Shown here in pieces: positions 17,324 through 27,810 of a stretch of DNA of 64,000 nucleotides (its first letter is position 1; the number at the start of each line of letters is the position of its first letter). The notes beneath the pieces were generated by a model. It made no database searches. It worked only from the letters and a program-made list of their open reading frames with translations, and was not told where the DNA came from. Source of the stretch: Polaribacter gangjinensis (GTDB taxonomy: Bacteria; Bacteroidota; Bacteroidia; Flavobacteriales; Flavobacteriaceae); NCBI RefSeq assembly GCF_038024125.1, contig NZ_CP150662.1, positions 947,501 to 1,011,500 on the forward strand, given 5' to 3'. A program made the translations under genes and the position numbers.

Positions 17324-18499
17324 ATGAAAGAAGTCGTAATTGTATCTGTTGCACGAACTCCAATTGGTAGTTTTATGGGAAGTTTATCTACAATTCCAGC
17401 ACCAATATTGGGAGCTACAGCAATCAAAGGAGCTTTACAAAAAATAAATTTAAATCCTAGTTTGGTTGATGAAGTTTTCATGGGAAATGTAGTTTCTGCA
17501 GGTTTAGGACAAGCTCCTGCAAGACAGGCAGCAATTCATGCTGGAATTCCAGATACGGTTCCTTGCACTACAATAAATAAAGTTTGTTCATCAGGGATGA
17601 AATCAATCATGTTAGCAACACAATCAATTGCATTGGGTGATGCAGAAATTGTGGTGGCTGGTGGGATGGAAAATATGAGCTTGATTCCTCATTACCAACA
17701 TGCAAGAGTAAGTTCGAAATTTGGTTCTATTACTATGGAAGATGGTATGCAAAAAGATGGTTTGGTAGATGCTTACGAAAAAGTTGCCATGGGTGTTTGT
17801 GCAGATGAATGTGCATCAACCTACGAATTTACAAGAGAAGACCAAGATGCGTTTGCCATAGAATCTTATAAACGTTCAGCTAATGCTTGGAAAGAGGGCA
17901 AATTTGCTAACGAAATTGTACCTGTTGAAATTCCTCAAAGAAAAGGCGATCCAATTCTTTTTTCAGAAGATGAAGAATATAAAAATGTATTTTTAGATAA
18001 AATTCCTTCTTTGAGACCTGCATTTACAAAAGACGGAACAGTTACAGCTGCAAATGCCTCAACAATTAATGATGGTGGTGCTGCGTTGATTTTAATGTCT
18101 ACAGAAAAAGCAGCTGAATTAAACCTGAAACCTTTGGCAAAAATATTGAGTTATGCTGATGCTGCTCACGAGCCAAAATGGTTTACTACTGCACCCGCAA
18201 AAGCATTGCCAAAAGCCCTTGCCAAAGCAAATATCACTATAAATGATGTTGATTATTTTGAGTTGAATGAAGCTTTTTCGGTTGTTGGTTTAGCAAATAT
18301 GAAAATTTTAGGATTGTCAAAAGAAAACGTAAATGTAAATGGTGGTGCAGTTTCTCTAGGACATCCTTTAGGTGTTTCTGGTGCTAGAATCGTTATTGCA
18401 TTGACATCAATTTTAGCACAAAATAATGCCAAAATTGGGGCTGCTGCAATTTGCAATGGTGGTGGTGGCGCAAGCGCTATTGTAATAGAAAGATTGTAA
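17324..18499 (+). CDS. Acetyl-CoA C-acyltransferase (thiolase)
   Basis: A 391-residue thiolase-superfamily enzyme of normal length. The acyl-accepting cysteine is C88 in INKVCSSGMKS. The other catalytic residues lie in FELNEAFSVV, SLGHPLGVSGARI (His) and AAICNGGGGASA (Cys). These enzymes either cleave 3-ketoacyl-CoA in beta-oxidation or join two acetyl-CoA; sequence alone does not choose, though a biosynthetic acetyl-CoA C-acetyltransferase is plausible. The start is the ATG at 17324 because the 16 codons upstream of it are not thiolase-like. Confidence 0.93.
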   Translation: MKEVVIVSVARTPIGSFMGSLSTIPAPILGATAIKGALQKINLNPSLVDEVFMGNVVSAGLGQAPARQAAIHAGIPDTVPCTTINKVCSSGMKSIMLATQSIALGDAEIVVAGGMENMSLIPHYQHARVSSKFGSITMEDGMQKDGLVDAYEKVAMGVCADECASTYEFTREDQDAFAIESYKRSANAWKEGKFANEIVPVEIPQRKGDPILFSEDEEYKNVFLDKIPSLRPAFTKDGTVTAANASTINDGGAALILMSTEKAAELNLKPLAKILSYADAAHEPKWFTTAPAKALPKALAKANITINDVDYFELNEAFSVVGLANMKILGLSKENVNVNGGAVSLGHPLGVSGARIVIALTSILAQNNAKIGAAAICNGGGGASAIVIERL

Positions 18500-18527
18500 T
18501 TATAATCAACCATTTAAAATATCAAAT

Positions 18528-19298
18528 TTGTTTTACGGAATTTGTAATCTTAGTATTGTTGCTGTTCGTTTTGAAGCTTCAGAAAAATCAGAAATGGTTA
18601 CGCAATTGCTTTTTGGTGAGCACTTTACAATTCTTGAAAAACATAAAAATTGGAGTAAAATAAAGATTTTTTCAGATGGTTATGAAGGATTTGTAGATAA
18701 TAAACAATTTGAAGAAATTACTGAAGATTACTTTACAAAGCTTTCAACTTCTGAGCCAATTTACTCAGGAGAAATTATTGATTTTATTTCTGACTCAAAT
18801 AATGATTTTACCACAATTCCTATAGGATCGAGATTGCCTTTTTTTTTCAAAAATGAATTTACTATTAACACCAAAAGATACATTTATGATGGAAAAGTCT
18901 ATTCTGAAAAACTTCCTAAAAAAGAAATTATTCAAAAGGCATTTATTTTTTTAAACACCCCTTTTTTATGGGGAGGAAAAACTCCTTTCGGAATCGATTG
19001 CTCAGGTTTTACACAAATAGTCTATAAACTATGTGGATACCAACTTTTGAGAGATGCAAAAAACCAAGCCACTCAAGGTGAAGTTTTAAGTTTTATTGAA
19101 GAAAGTGAACCTGGAGATTTGGCTTTTTTTGACAATGAAAATGGCGAAATTACCCATGTAGGAATCATCTTAAAAGATTATCATATCATTCATGCTTTTG
19201 GAAAAGTTAGAATTGACACGCTTGACCACAGTGGAATTTTTAATGCTGAACTTCAAAAGCATACGCATAAATTAAGAGTTATCAAAAAAATGATATAA
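18528..19298 (+). CDS. NlpC/P60 family peptidoglycan hydrolase with SH3 domain
   Basis: A 256-residue C40 cysteine peptidase. An N-terminal bacterial SH3-like domain (about residues 1-75) is followed by the NlpC/P60 domain. The catalytic Cys is C158 in FGIDCSGFTQ, the His is in THVGIIL, and a polar third residue lies in HIIHAFGKV. Such enzymes cut D-Glu-meso-DAP bonds in peptidoglycan peptides. No signal peptide is seen, so this looks like a cytoplasmic muropeptide-recycling endopeptidase. The start is a TTG at 18528, needed to include the conserved YGICNLSIVAVR strand; it follows the thiolase by 28 bases. Confidence 0.88.
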   Translation: MFYGICNLSIVAVRFEASEKSEMVTQLLFGEHFTILEKHKNWSKIKIFSDGYEGFVDNKQFEEITEDYFTKLSTSEPIYSGEIIDFISDSNNDFTTIPIGSRLPFFFKNEFTINTKRYIYDGKVYSEKLPKKEIIQKAFIFLNTPFLWGGKTPFGIDCSGFTQIVYKLCGYQLLRDAKNQATQGEVLSFIEESEPGDLAFFDNENGEITHVGIILKDYHIIHAFGKVRIDTLDHSGIFNAELQKHTHKLRVIKKMI

Positions 19299-19332
19299 AA
19301 AAAGCCGAAATCAAATTTGATTTCGGCTTTTT
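19299..19332. terminator. Bidirectional terminator between convergent genes
   Basis: AAAAAGCCGAAATCAAA (19299-19315) pairs perfectly with TTTGATTTCGGCTTTTT (19316-19332), with T-tracts on both strands. It separates the NlpC/P60 gene from the TPR gene that ends at 19350. Confidence 0.92.
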
Positions 19333-19349
19333 TATGTAAGATTTAAATA

Positions 19350-20594
19350 CTATTCTCTCATTTTTTTATAGATAGCTCTTAATTTATCAGCTTTATCAGT
19401 GATTTCTAAGATATCATAAATATTCATTAAAGATCTAACAGTATCTTCAGTTCTTGCTAATTCATCAGCTTTTTCAATATAAGGCAATGCTTTTCTATAC
19501 AACTCTTTTTGTTGCTTCTCTAACTCCTCATATTTTTTGTTATTCGATAAATTTTTATTCATCTCATTAACAATTGCTTCTTCACCCGCTAAAATTGCAA
19601 CAGCAGTATTCATATAAGCATCTGCATAGTCAGGTTTTAATTCAATGGCTTTTTTGTAATATCCAATAGCTTCTTCAATTTTCTTTTCATTTTGATTTAC
19701 AACACCTAAATTGAAAAACAACGTTGGATTATTTGGATCTAACTCAATAGCTTCTTCCATCAATTTAGCAAACTTGTCCATTTTTTCTAATTTAATGTAC
19801 AATTGAGCTTCATTCAAAATTAGATTAATGTCTTTTGGATCAGATTTTCTAGCTTCCTGCAAAGCAGTCATAGCCTCTTCTGTTTTTCCTTCAGTAACAT
19901 AAATATAAGCAATATTTTTGATGATATCTGCTCTTTTAGATTTTGTAACTTCAGTAGTTGGATCAGAATACTGACCTAATTTAACCATAGTGTCTCTATT
20001 TTGTTTAGAACCAAGATTTTCTTTAGCACCTGAAGCTTTGTTAACTGCATAATAAACAGTTTCAATTCCTGTATAACCCAATTCTTGAAGTTTTTTGTAA
20101 TACTCTAAAGAAGTAGTGTAATCTTTCGCTAATGATGAACTTATAGCTGCATTATATAAGAAAGAAGTATCTTTAGGACTTAATTGATAAGTTAAATAAA
20201 AATTTTCAGAAGCTGCTTTATAGTCATTTCCTGAATTGTATTGATCAATGGCTTTTTTTGATACAAAAGTTAATAAATTGTTCAACTTTGGCTCAGCCTC
20301 TTTGGTATATTTTTGTTTACCAATTTGTTTTTCAAAAGCTGTTAATTTATTGTAAGCCTCTGCAGCTTTTTTAACATCTCTTGTACCATAAGCTTCTCCT
20401 TTTAAGAAATAATATTGAGCTTTGTATTTATCATCCATTGTATCTTCCATACTACTCAAAGATTCAATGATAGCAAGAGCTCCTTTAAAATCTCCCCCTT
20501 TTATAGCTTTTTCGGCATCTTTTAATTCGTCCTTTTGCGCAAAAGTTCCAATAGTCATGAATCCTAAACATAGCGCTACTAATTGATTTTTCAT
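19350..20594 (-). CDS. Exported tetratricopeptide-repeat protein
   Basis: A 414-residue protein with a signal peptide (MKNQLVALCLGFMTIGTFAQ). The mature part is mostly alpha-helical TPR units. A clear canonical pair is NPTLFFNLGVVNQNEKKIEEAIGYYKKAIELKPDYADAYMN (in part: AIGYYKKAIELKPDYADAY) at about residues 290-330, with others near residues 35-65, 125-175 and 225-285. TPR proteins are scaffolds for protein contacts; a periplasmic or outer-membrane role is inferred from the signal peptide. It lies 22 bases downstream of gyrA on the same strand and may be co-transcribed with it. Confidence 0.85.
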   Translation of the reverse strand: MKNQLVALCLGFMTIGTFAQKDELKDAEKAIKGGDFKGALAIIESLSSMEDTMDDKYKAQYYFLKGEAYGTRDVKKAAEAYNKLTAFEKQIGKQKYTKEAEPKLNNLLTFVSKKAIDQYNSGNDYKAASENFYLTYQLSPKDTSFLYNAAISSSLAKDYTTSLEYYKKLQELGYTGIETVYYAVNKASGAKENLGSKQNRDTMVKLGQYSDPTTEVTKSKRADIIKNIAYIYVTEGKTEEAMTALQEARKSDPKDINLILNEAQLYIKLEKMDKFAKLMEEAIELDPNNPTLFFNLGVVNQNEKKIEEAIGYYKKAIELKPDYADAYMNTAVAILAGEEAIVNEMNKNLSNNKKYEELEKQQKELYRKALPYIEKADELARTEDTVRSLMNIYDILEITDKADKLRAIYKKMRE

Positions 20595-20616
20595 TGTTAC
20601 TTAATTTAGATTAAAA

Positions 20617-23139
20617 TTATTCTTGATTTTCGTTTGATTCGTTTTCAATATCTGTGCCATTTTCAATTTCTGAGTCACTTTCTGCCTGTGTTTCGTTTTC
20701 ATCTTCATGAACAACTCTTGCTACAGCAGCAATTGCATCATCTTCTTTGATATTTATCAAACGAACTCCTTGTGTTGCACGCCCCATAACTCTTAAATCT
20801 TCCACTGCCATTCTGATGGTTAATCCAGATTTATTAATAATCATCAAATCATTTTTATCATCCACATTTTTGATGGCTACTAAACTACCTGTTTTTTCTG
20901 AAATGTTTAGTGTTTTTACACCTTTTCCTCCTCTATTGGTAATTCTGTAATCTTCTAAACTCGAACGTTTTCCATAGCCTTTTTCAGAAACCACCAAAAT
21001 ATCTGAATTCAAATCATTCACAGCAACCATGCCAATTACTTCATCATTTTCATCTTGAAGGGTTATACCTATAACTCCAGAAGCAGTTCTTCCCATAGGT
21101 CTTGTTTTAGCTTCTTCGAAACGAATGGCTTTTCCAGATTTTAAAGCCAACATAACTTGGCTATCTCCTGTTGTTAATTTTGCTTCTAACAATTCATCAT
21201 CTTCTTTGATTGTTATCGCATTAATTCCGTTTGCTCTTGGGCGAGAATATTGCTCTAATGATGTTTTTTTAACTTGGCCCTTTTTAGTTGCCATGATGAC
21301 GTAATGGCTATTAACATAGGCTTCGTCTTTCAAATCTTCGGTAACTAAAAATGCTTTCACTTTATCATCTTGCTCAATATTGATGATGTTTTGAATAGCT
21401 CTTCCTTTAGTGTTTTTTCCTCCTTCAGGAATTTCATACACACGCATCCAAAATACTTTTCCTTTTTGAGTAAAGAACAACATGTATTGATGATTGGTTC
21501 CTACAAATAAATGTTCTAAGAAATCTTCATCTCTGGTTGTTGCTCCTTTTTGACCACGTCCTCCTCTATTTTGAACTTTATATTCGTCTAAATTGGTACG
21601 TTTTAAATACCCTGCATTTGAAATGGTAATTACAACTTGGGTATCAGGAATCATATCTTCAACTTGCATATCACCACCAGCATATTCTATGGCTGATCTA
21701 CGTTCATCTCCGTATTTTTCTTTGATGAGTAATAATTCGTCTTTAATGATTTGATAACGTCTTGGTTCATTGGCCAAAATATCTTTGTAATCAGCAATTG
21801 CAAGCATAATTTCTTCATATTCAGATCGCAATTTATCTTGTTCAAGACCCGTTAATTGACGTAAACGCATTTCAACGATAGCTTTCGCCTGAATTTCTGT
21901 CAATGAAAAACGTTCCATTAATTTTTCACGAGCTTCATCAGCATTGTTTGAACCACGAATAATGGCAATTACCTCATCAATATTATCAGATGCAATGATT
22001 AAACCTTCTAAAATATGGGCTCTTGCTTCTGCTTTTTTAAGTTCAAACTCTGTTCTTTTTACAATTACTTCATGTCTGTGTTCAACAAAATAATGAATTA
22101 ATTGTTTTAGGTTTAATTGTTCAGGACGTCCATTAACCAATGCAATATTGTTTACGCTAAATGACGTTTGAAGCTGGGTGTATTTATATAATTTGTTTAG
22201 AACGATATTCGGAATTGCATCACGTTTTAAAACATAAACAATGCGCATTCCATTTCTATCAGATTCGTCTCTGATATTTGCAATTCCATCTAATTTCTTT
22301 TCATTAACTAAATCAGCTGTTTTTTTAATCATTTCAGCTTTATTCACTTGATAAGGAATCTCAGTAACAATGATACAATCTCTACCCTGAACCTCTTCAA
22401 ATGCTGCTTTAGCACGAATTACAACTCTTCCACGACCAGTTTCAAAGGCTTCTTTAACACCTTCATAGCCATAAATTATACCTCCTGTAGGAAAATCGGG
22501 AGCTGTAATGTGTTGCATCAACTCTTCAACTTCAATATCTCTATTATCAATGTAAGCTACAGTTCCGTTAATTACCTCTGTTAAATTATGAGGTGCCATA
22601 TTTGTTGCCATTCCAACTGCAATACCTGATGCACCATTAACTAATAAGTTAGGGATTCTTGTTGGTAAAACTGTAGGTTCTTCTAAGGTATCATCGAAGT
22701 TTAATTGAAATTTTACAGTTTCTTTTTCAATATCAGCTAACATTTCTTCTGATATTTTTTGCATACGAACCTCTGTATAACGCATTGCAGCTGGAGAATC
22801 ACCATCTACAGAACCAAAATTTCCTTGGCCATCAACCATTAGATAGCGAACACTCCAATCTTGTGCCATACGCACCATAGAATCATATACTGAAGTATCT
22901 CCATGTGGATGGTATTTACCTAGTACCTCTCCTACAATTCTTGCTGATTTTTTATACGCTCCTGTTGCTTTAATTCCTAATTCATGCATTCCAAAAAGTA
23001 CTCTTCTGTGAACTGGTTTTAAACCATCTCTTACATCTGGTAATGCTCTCGAAACAATCACTGACATTGAATAATCAATGTAAGCTGATTTCATTTGGTC
23101 TTCAATATTAATTGGAATTAACTTTTCACCTTCTGCCAT
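20617..23139 (-). CDS. gyrA: DNA gyrase subunit A
   Basis: An 840-residue type IIA topoisomerase subunit that cuts and rejoins DNA, working with GyrB to add negative supercoils. The N-terminal [20 protein letters not shown] region leads to the winged-helix domain, with the active-site tyrosine Y121 in [11 protein letters not shown]. The quinolone-determining region [10 protein letters not shown] has T82 and D86 at the positions of E. coli S83 and D87. The C-terminal beta-pinwheel (about residues 500-805) carries the GyrA box QNRGGRG and related NRGGKG and MGRTASG/MGRATQG repeats, followed by an acidic tail. The acidic tail (about residues 815-840) is common in this group. Confidence 0.98.
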   Translation of the reverse strand: MAEGEKLIPINIEDQMKSAYIDYSMSVIVSRALPDVRDGLKPVHRRVLFGMHELGIKATGAYKKSARIVGEVLGKYHPHGDTSVYDSMVRMAQDWSVRYLMVDGQGNFGSVDGDSPAAMRYTEVRMQKISEEMLADIEKETVKFQLNFDDTLEEPTVLPTRIPNLLVNGASGIAVGMATNMAPHNLTEVINGTVAYIDNRDIEVEELMQHITAPDFPTGGIIYGYEGVKEAFETGRGRVVIRAKAAFEEVQGRDCIIVTEIPYQVNKAEMIKKTADLVNEKKLDGIANIRDESDRNGMRIVYVLKRDAIPNIVLNKLYKYTQLQTSFSVNNIALVNGRPEQLNLKQLIHYFVEHRHEVIVKRTEFELKKAEARAHILEGLIIASDNIDEVIAIIRGSNNADEAREKLMERFSLTEIQAKAIVEMRLRQLTGLEQDKLRSEYEEIMLAIADYKDILANEPRRYQIIKDELLLIKEKYGDERRSAIEYAGGDMQVEDMIPDTQVVITISNAGYLKRTNLDEYKVQNRGGRGQKGATTRDEDFLEHLFVGTNHQYMLFFTQKGKVFWMRVYEIPEGGKNTKGRAIQNIINIEQDDKVKAFLVTEDLKDEAYVNSHYVIMATKKGQVKKTSLEQYSRPRANGINAITIKEDDELLEAKLTTGDSQVMLALKSGKAIRFEEAKTRPMGRTASGVIGITLQDENDEVIGMVAVNDLNSDILVVSEKGYGKRSSLEDYRITNRGGKGVKTLNISEKTGSLVAIKNVDDKNDLMIINKSGLTIRMAVEDLRVMGRATQGVRLINIKEDDAIAAVARVVHEDENETQAESDSEIENGTDIENESNENQE

Positions 23140-23180
23140 AAATGTATTTTTACTATTTATTGTTGATTTTTAAAACAAGG

Positions 23181-23209
23181 CAAGATACAATTTATTACCC
23201 TTTTGACAA
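23181..23209 (-). promoter_or_regulatory. Probable gyrA promoter
   Basis: On the minus strand, TTG (rc of 23207-23209) and TATCTTG (rc of 23181-23187) are separated by 19 bases, about 42 bases before the gyrA ATG. The -7 box is one T short of the TAnnTTTG consensus. Confidence 0.4.
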
Positions 23210-23401
23210 AGCTTTTAAAGCGCTTTAACCCCTTTAGTTATCAACATTTTTTAATAAAATTTAACATGTTTATATTTACTTGATTTTCAGTAAATTCGCT
23301 TCATAAAAAACTTGCCAACTTGTCAGTTTTTTTTATTGGCATTTTTTTTGTCTAAATTTTGAAAAAAAAAGACTTAAATTTACATCAATATAGATAAAAG
23401 T

Positions 23402-25978
23402 ATGGACGATAATTTTTCACCAAAAGTTAGAGATGTAATTACTTTCAGTAAAGAAGAAGCTTTAAGATTAGGGCACGAATTTATTGGAACTGAACATTTA
23501 TTATTAGGATTGATTAGAAAAGGCGATGGAAAAGCCATTGAAATACTCACTGCATTTGATGTTGATTTGAATTTATTGCGCAGAAAATTAGAGCAATTAA
23601 ACCCTTCAAATCCAACATTTGTAGACAATGCTAATAAACCTAATTTACAACTAACAAGACAAGCAGAAAAAGCGCTAAAAACGACATTTTTAGAGGCTAA
23701 ACTTTACCAAAGTGAATCTATTGATACAGCACATTTGTTGTTGTGCATTCTTAGAAATGAGAACGATCCAACCACAAAGTTAGTTCAAAAATACAATGTA
23801 AATTATGATGATGCTAAAGCATTATACAAACAATTACATGTTGAAGAAAATGATACTGATAATGACCAAGATTTACCCTCAAATCCTATAGCAGAAACTC
23901 CTTCTGATGATGATTATTCATCTGAAAGAAGCAATCCATTTGATCAATCTCAAAGAGGTAAAACCGTAAAAAAATCAAAAACTCCTGTTTTAGATAATTT
24001 CGGAAGAGATTTAACTGTTTTAGCTGAAGAAGGAAAATTAGATCCAGTTGTTGGTCGACAAAAAGAAATTGAGCGTGTTTCACAAATTTTAAGTCGTAGA
24101 AAGAAAAACAATCCCATGTTAATTGGGGAACCTGGAGTTGGAAAATCGGCAATTGCTGAGGGTTTGGCACTTAGAATTATCGAAAGAAAAGTTTCCAGAA
24201 TTTTATTCGACAAACGTATTGTTTCTCTAGATTTGGCAAGTTTGGTTGCTGGCACAAAATACAGAGGTCAGTTTGAAGAGCGCATGAAAGCCTTGATGAA
24301 CGAGTTGGAAAAAAATGATGATATCATTTTATTTATCGATGAAATTCACACCATTGTTGGTGCAGGAGGTGCAACCGGTTCTTTAGATGCATCAAACATG
24401 TTGAAACCTGCTTTAGCAAGAGGTGAAATTCAATGCATTGGTGCTACAACTTTAGATGAATATCGTCAAAATATCGAAAAAGATGGTGCTTTAGAACGTC
24501 GTTTTCAAAAAGTAATTGTTGACCCAACATCTGTTGAAGAAACCATTCAGATATTGCACAATATCAAAAATAAATACGAAGAACATCACAATGTTAATTA
24601 TACCAATGAAGCTATTGAAGCTTGCGTAAAATTAACAAATAGATATATGACAGACCGTTATTTACCTGACAAAGCGATTGATGCTTTGGACGAAGCTGGA
24701 TCTAGAATTCATATTACAAATATTGTGGTTCCAAAACAAGTTTTGGAATTGGAAGCTCAATTGGAAGTAATTCGTGAACGCAAAACGAAAGCTGTAAATG
24801 GTCAAAAATATGAAGAAGCTGCCAAATTACGTGATGATGAAAAAAATATGGAAGCCGCATTGCATTCAGCTCAAAAACAATGGGAAGAAGATTCTAAATT
24901 AAATAGAGTTGTTGTAACAGAAGATAATGTGGCTGAAGTAGTATCTATGATGACTGGAATTCCTGTTAACAGAGTTGCAGAAGCAGAAAGTCATCGTTTA
25001 TATGAATTACCCCAGTTAATTAAAGGAAAAGTAATTGGCCAAAATGAAGCTGTAACTAAGGTTGTTAAAGCGATTCAAAGAAATAGAGTTGGATTAAAAG
25101 ATCCAAACAAACCAATTGGTTCGTTTATTTTCTTAGGACAAACTGGCGTTGGAAAAACGCAATTGGCTAAAATTTTAGCCAAAGAATTATTCGATTCTGA
25201 AGATTCTTTGATTAGAATTGACATGAGTGAATACATGGAAAAATTCGCAATTTCTCGTTTAATTGGTGCACCTCCAGGTTATGTTGGTTATGAAGAAGGA
25301 GGACAATTGACTGAAAAAGTAAGAAGAAAACCTTATGCAGTAGTACTTTTAGACGAGATTGAAAAAGCGCATCCTGATGTTTTTAACATGTTGTTACAAA
25401 TTTTAGATGACGGATATATTACGGATAGTTTAGGAAGAAAAATCGATTTTAGAAATACGATAATCATCATGACATCTAATATTGGTGCTCGTCAAATTAA
25501 AGATTTCGGAAGTGGAGTTGGATTTGGTACTGCAGCTAAAACTGCTCAAACTGAAGAATATGCTAAATCTGTGATAGAAGGTGCTTTAAAAAAATCGTTT
25601 GCCCCTGAATTTTTAAACAGAATAGATGATGTTATCATTTTCAATGCTCTTGAAAAAGAAGACATCCATGCTATCATTGATATTGAGATGAATAAATTAT
25701 TGCGAAGAATATCAGATTTAGGATATACCTTGCAAATAAGTGATAAAGCAAAAGACTTTATCGCTGATAAAGGTTTTGATAAAAAGTATGGCGCAAGACC
25801 TTTAAAAAGAGCCATTCAAAAATATGTTGAAGATGCACTTGCAGAAGAAATTGTAAACTCAAAACTCTCTGAAGGTGACACTATTACTATGGAATTGGAT
25901 GAAGAAAAAAGTGAACTTTTTGTAAAAATTAGAAAAGGCTCAAAAAAGACAGAAACAAGAACAGAAACGGGTTTATAA
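23402..25978 (+). CDS. clpC: ATP-dependent Clp protease ATP-binding subunit ClpC
   Basis: An 858-residue class I Clp/Hsp100 AAA+ unfoldase. It has two Clp N-repeats (about residues 1-145), a first AAA+ module with Walker A GEPGVGKSA and Walker B ILFIDEIH, a middle region with a UVR-like EEAAKLRDDEKNME coiled coil, and a second module with Walker A GQTGVGKTQ and sensor-type TSNIGARQI. ClpC feeds damaged or regulatory proteins to ClpP. It diverges from gyrA across 262 bases. I see no clear CtsR or CIRCE operator. A strong terminator follows. Confidence 0.97.
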   Translation: MDDNFSPKVRDVITFSKEEALRLGHEFIGTEHLLLGLIRKGDGKAIEILTAFDVDLNLLRRKLEQLNPSNPTFVDNANKPNLQLTRQAEKALKTTFLEAKLYQSESIDTAHLLLCILRNENDPTTKLVQKYNVNYDDAKALYKQLHVEENDTDNDQDLPSNPIAETPSDDDYSSERSNPFDQSQRGKTVKKSKTPVLDNFGRDLTVLAEEGKLDPVVGRQKEIERVSQILSRRKKNNPMLIGEPGVGKSAIAEGLALRIIERKVSRILFDKRIVSLDLASLVAGTKYRGQFEERMKALMNELEKNDDIILFIDEIHTIVGAGGATGSLDASNMLKPALARGEIQCIGATTLDEYRQNIEKDGALERRFQKVIVDPTSVEETIQILHNIKNKYEEHHNVNYTNEAIEACVKLTNRYMTDRYLPDKAIDALDEAGSRIHITNIVVPKQVLELEAQLEVIRERKTKAVNGQKYEEAAKLRDDEKNMEAALHSAQKQWEEDSKLNRVVVTEDNVAEVVSMMTGIPVNRVAEAESHRLYELPQLIKGKVIGQNEAVTKVVKAIQRNRVGLKDPNKPIGSFIFLGQTGVGKTQLAKILAKELFDSEDSLIRIDMSEYMEKFAISRLIGAPPGYVGYEEGGQLTEKVRRKPYAVVLLDEIEKAHPDVFNMLLQILDDGYITDSLGRKIDFRNTIIIMTSNIGARQIKDFGSGVGFGTAAKTAQTEEYAKSVIEGALKKSFAPEFLNRIDDVIIFNALEKEDIHAIIDIEMNKLLRRISDLGYTLQISDKAKDFIADKGFDKKYGARPLKRAIQKYVEDALAEEIVNSKLSEGDTITMELDEEKSELFVKIRKGSKKTETRTETGL

Positions 25979-25982
25979 ACCT

Positions 25983-26013
25983 AAAAACCTCAAGCGAAAG
26001 TTTGAGGTTTTTT
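25983..26013 (+). terminator. Terminator after clpC
   Basis: AAAACCTCAA (25984-25993) pairs with TTGAGGTTTT (26002-26011), closing a GCGAAAGT loop, then a T-tract to 26013. Five bases after the clpC stop. Confidence 0.88.
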
Positions 26014-26061
26014 CATACTTTTTTGTTGCTGAATGTCTAATAAGTTGTGCATACTTTTAAA

Positions 26062-27810
26062 ATGATTTTAAATAAAAACAAATTACATACTATCGCTTTT
26101 TGGGCAAGCGTTTTAGGTTTTCTTGCCTTTATCATAGATTTTGGATTTGCTCAAAATACAGTTTATCAACAAATTATTGATGGATATTATTTTATAGTAA
26201 TCACCTTAGGAATTTCATCAACAATTGCAAGATACCTTACTAATAAAACGCTTTTCAAAAGAAAATTATTCTTTTTTGATTTTATAACAATTAGCTACTC
26301 TCTTTACATTCTTTTCTTATACATTTTTATTGGAGAAGCCTTTAAAACCGATTTAATTTTAGCCAATCCAACATGGGTAGTTTTGGCGGTAATTTTATCA
26401 TTTATAAGAGAATTTTTTGAATTAAAATTAAATTTAACACGTACTTATTTTAATCCTGCACAATTATTTATATTTAGTTTTTTATCAATAATTTTCATTG
26501 GTTCTTTATTATTGATGCTTCCAAAAGCAACCTATAACGGAATTTCATTTATTGATGCTTTATTTACATCCACAAGTGCCGTTTGCGTTACAGGACTTAT
26601 TGTGGTAGATACGAGTACTTATTTCACTGTATTTGGACAAACTATCATCTTATTTTTGATTCAAGTTGGCGGTTTGGGAATTTTAACTTTTGCAAGCTAT
26701 TTTAGTTATTTTTTTAAAGGTGGTACAACCTACGAAAATCAACTTACACTCTCAGAAATGACCAATTCACAAAAAATTGGAGATGTATTTAAAACCCTAA
26801 AACATATTATTATTATAACAGTTACTGTAGAACTTGTTGCGGCAATTTTACTTTTTTTTACACTTGATAAAAATTTAATAGAACGTTTTTCAGACAGGGC
26901 ATTTTTCTCTATTTTTCATTCAATTTCTGCATTTTGTAATGCTGGTTTTTCAACACTTACAAACAGTATTTACGAAGGTGATTTTCGATTCAATTATCCT
27001 TTACAACTAGTAATTATAGCAACCTTCATTTTAGGTGGACTAGGATTTCCTATTGTGGTAAATATTGTAAAATATTGCAAACACAAACTCACTAATTTAT
27101 TTCGATTTCAAGATAATAAAAGGGTTTACAAACCTTGGATAATTAATTTGAATAGCAGAATAACTTTGATAACAACTTTGACATTAACATTTATAGCATT
27201 CTTTTTATTTTTAATTTTAGAATTCAACAATACCTTAGCAGAACACTCGTTTTTTGGAAAGTTAGTCAATGCTTTATTTGGTGCTGCAACCCCAAGAACT
27301 GCAGGATTTAATACTGTTGACATGACTGCTTTGGCAACCCCAACTATCATGATTACTGTTTTACTAATGTGGATAGGTGCCTCACCTGCTTCAACTGGTG
27401 GTGGAATTAAAACAAGTACTTTTGCCATTGCCACTTTAAATATTTTAAGCTTGGCAAAAGGTAAAAGTAGGATTGAAATTTATAGAAGAGAAATTGCTGA
27501 CATTTCTGTAAAAAGAGCTTTTGCAACCATTTCATTGTCATTAGCAGTAATTGGATGTGCTATTTTTTTAATCACCACTTTTGATCCTGAAATTGAACTT
27601 TTAAAAATTGCTTTTGAAAGTTTTTCGGCATACAGTACTGTTGGCTTGAGTTTAGGAATTACTGCCAACTTAAGTACAGCCAGTAAATTCATCCTAATAG
27701 GTGTCATGTTTATTGGAAGAGTCAGTATGCTATCTATCTTTGTAGCATTTTTTAAGAAAATAAAGCATAAAAATTATCGCTATCCAACTGAAGAAATAAC
27801 CATCAACTAA
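26062..27810 (+). CDS. trkH: Potassium uptake protein, TrkH/KtrB family
   Basis: A 582-residue channel-like subunit of a Trk/Ktr potassium transporter. An N-terminal extension with four hydrophobic segments (about residues 10-130) precedes the conserved core. Pore-loop filter segments are visible as TSTSAVCVTGL, FHSISAFCNAGFSTL, AATPRTAGFNTVD and FSAYSTVGLSLGI, the four repeats that line the K+ pathway. SPASTGGGIKTSTF is the family's conserved loop. An in-frame GTG at 26047 could add five residues; the ATG at 26062 is preferred. The regulatory TrkA gene follows with no gap, the usual pairing. Confidence 0.93.
   Translation: MILNKNKLHTIAFWASVLGFLAFIIDFGFAQNTVYQQIIDGYYFIVITLGISSTIARYLTNKTLFKRKLFFFDFITISYSLYILFLYIFIGEAFKTDLILANPTWVVLAVILSFIREFFELKLNLTRTYFNPAQLFIFSFLSIIFIGSLLLMLPKATYNGISFIDALFTSTSAVCVTGLIVVDTSTYFTVFGQTIILFLIQVGGLGILTFASYFSYFFKGGTTYENQLTLSEMTNSQKIGDVFKTLKHIIIITVTVELVAAILLFFTLDKNLIERFSDRAFFSIFHSISAFCNAGFSTLTNSIYEGDFRFNYPLQLVIIATFILGGLGFPIVVNIVKYCKHKLTNLFRFQDNKRVYKPWIINLNSRITLITTLTLTFIAFFLFLILEFNNTLAEHSFFGKLVNALFGAATPRTAGFNTVDMTALATPTIMITVLLMWIGASPASTGGGIKTSTFAIATLNILSLAKGKSRIEIYRREIADISVKRAFATISLSLAVIGCAIFLITTFDPEIELLKIAFESFSAYSTVGLSLGITANLSTASKFILIGVMFIGRVSMLSIFVAFFKKIKHKNYRYPTEEITIN

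Noticed and set aside
23250-23400. CtsR or CIRCE operator before clpC
   Set aside because: A TGCCAA/TTGGCA pair is present, but it does not match a known heat-shock operator and the promoter is unclear.
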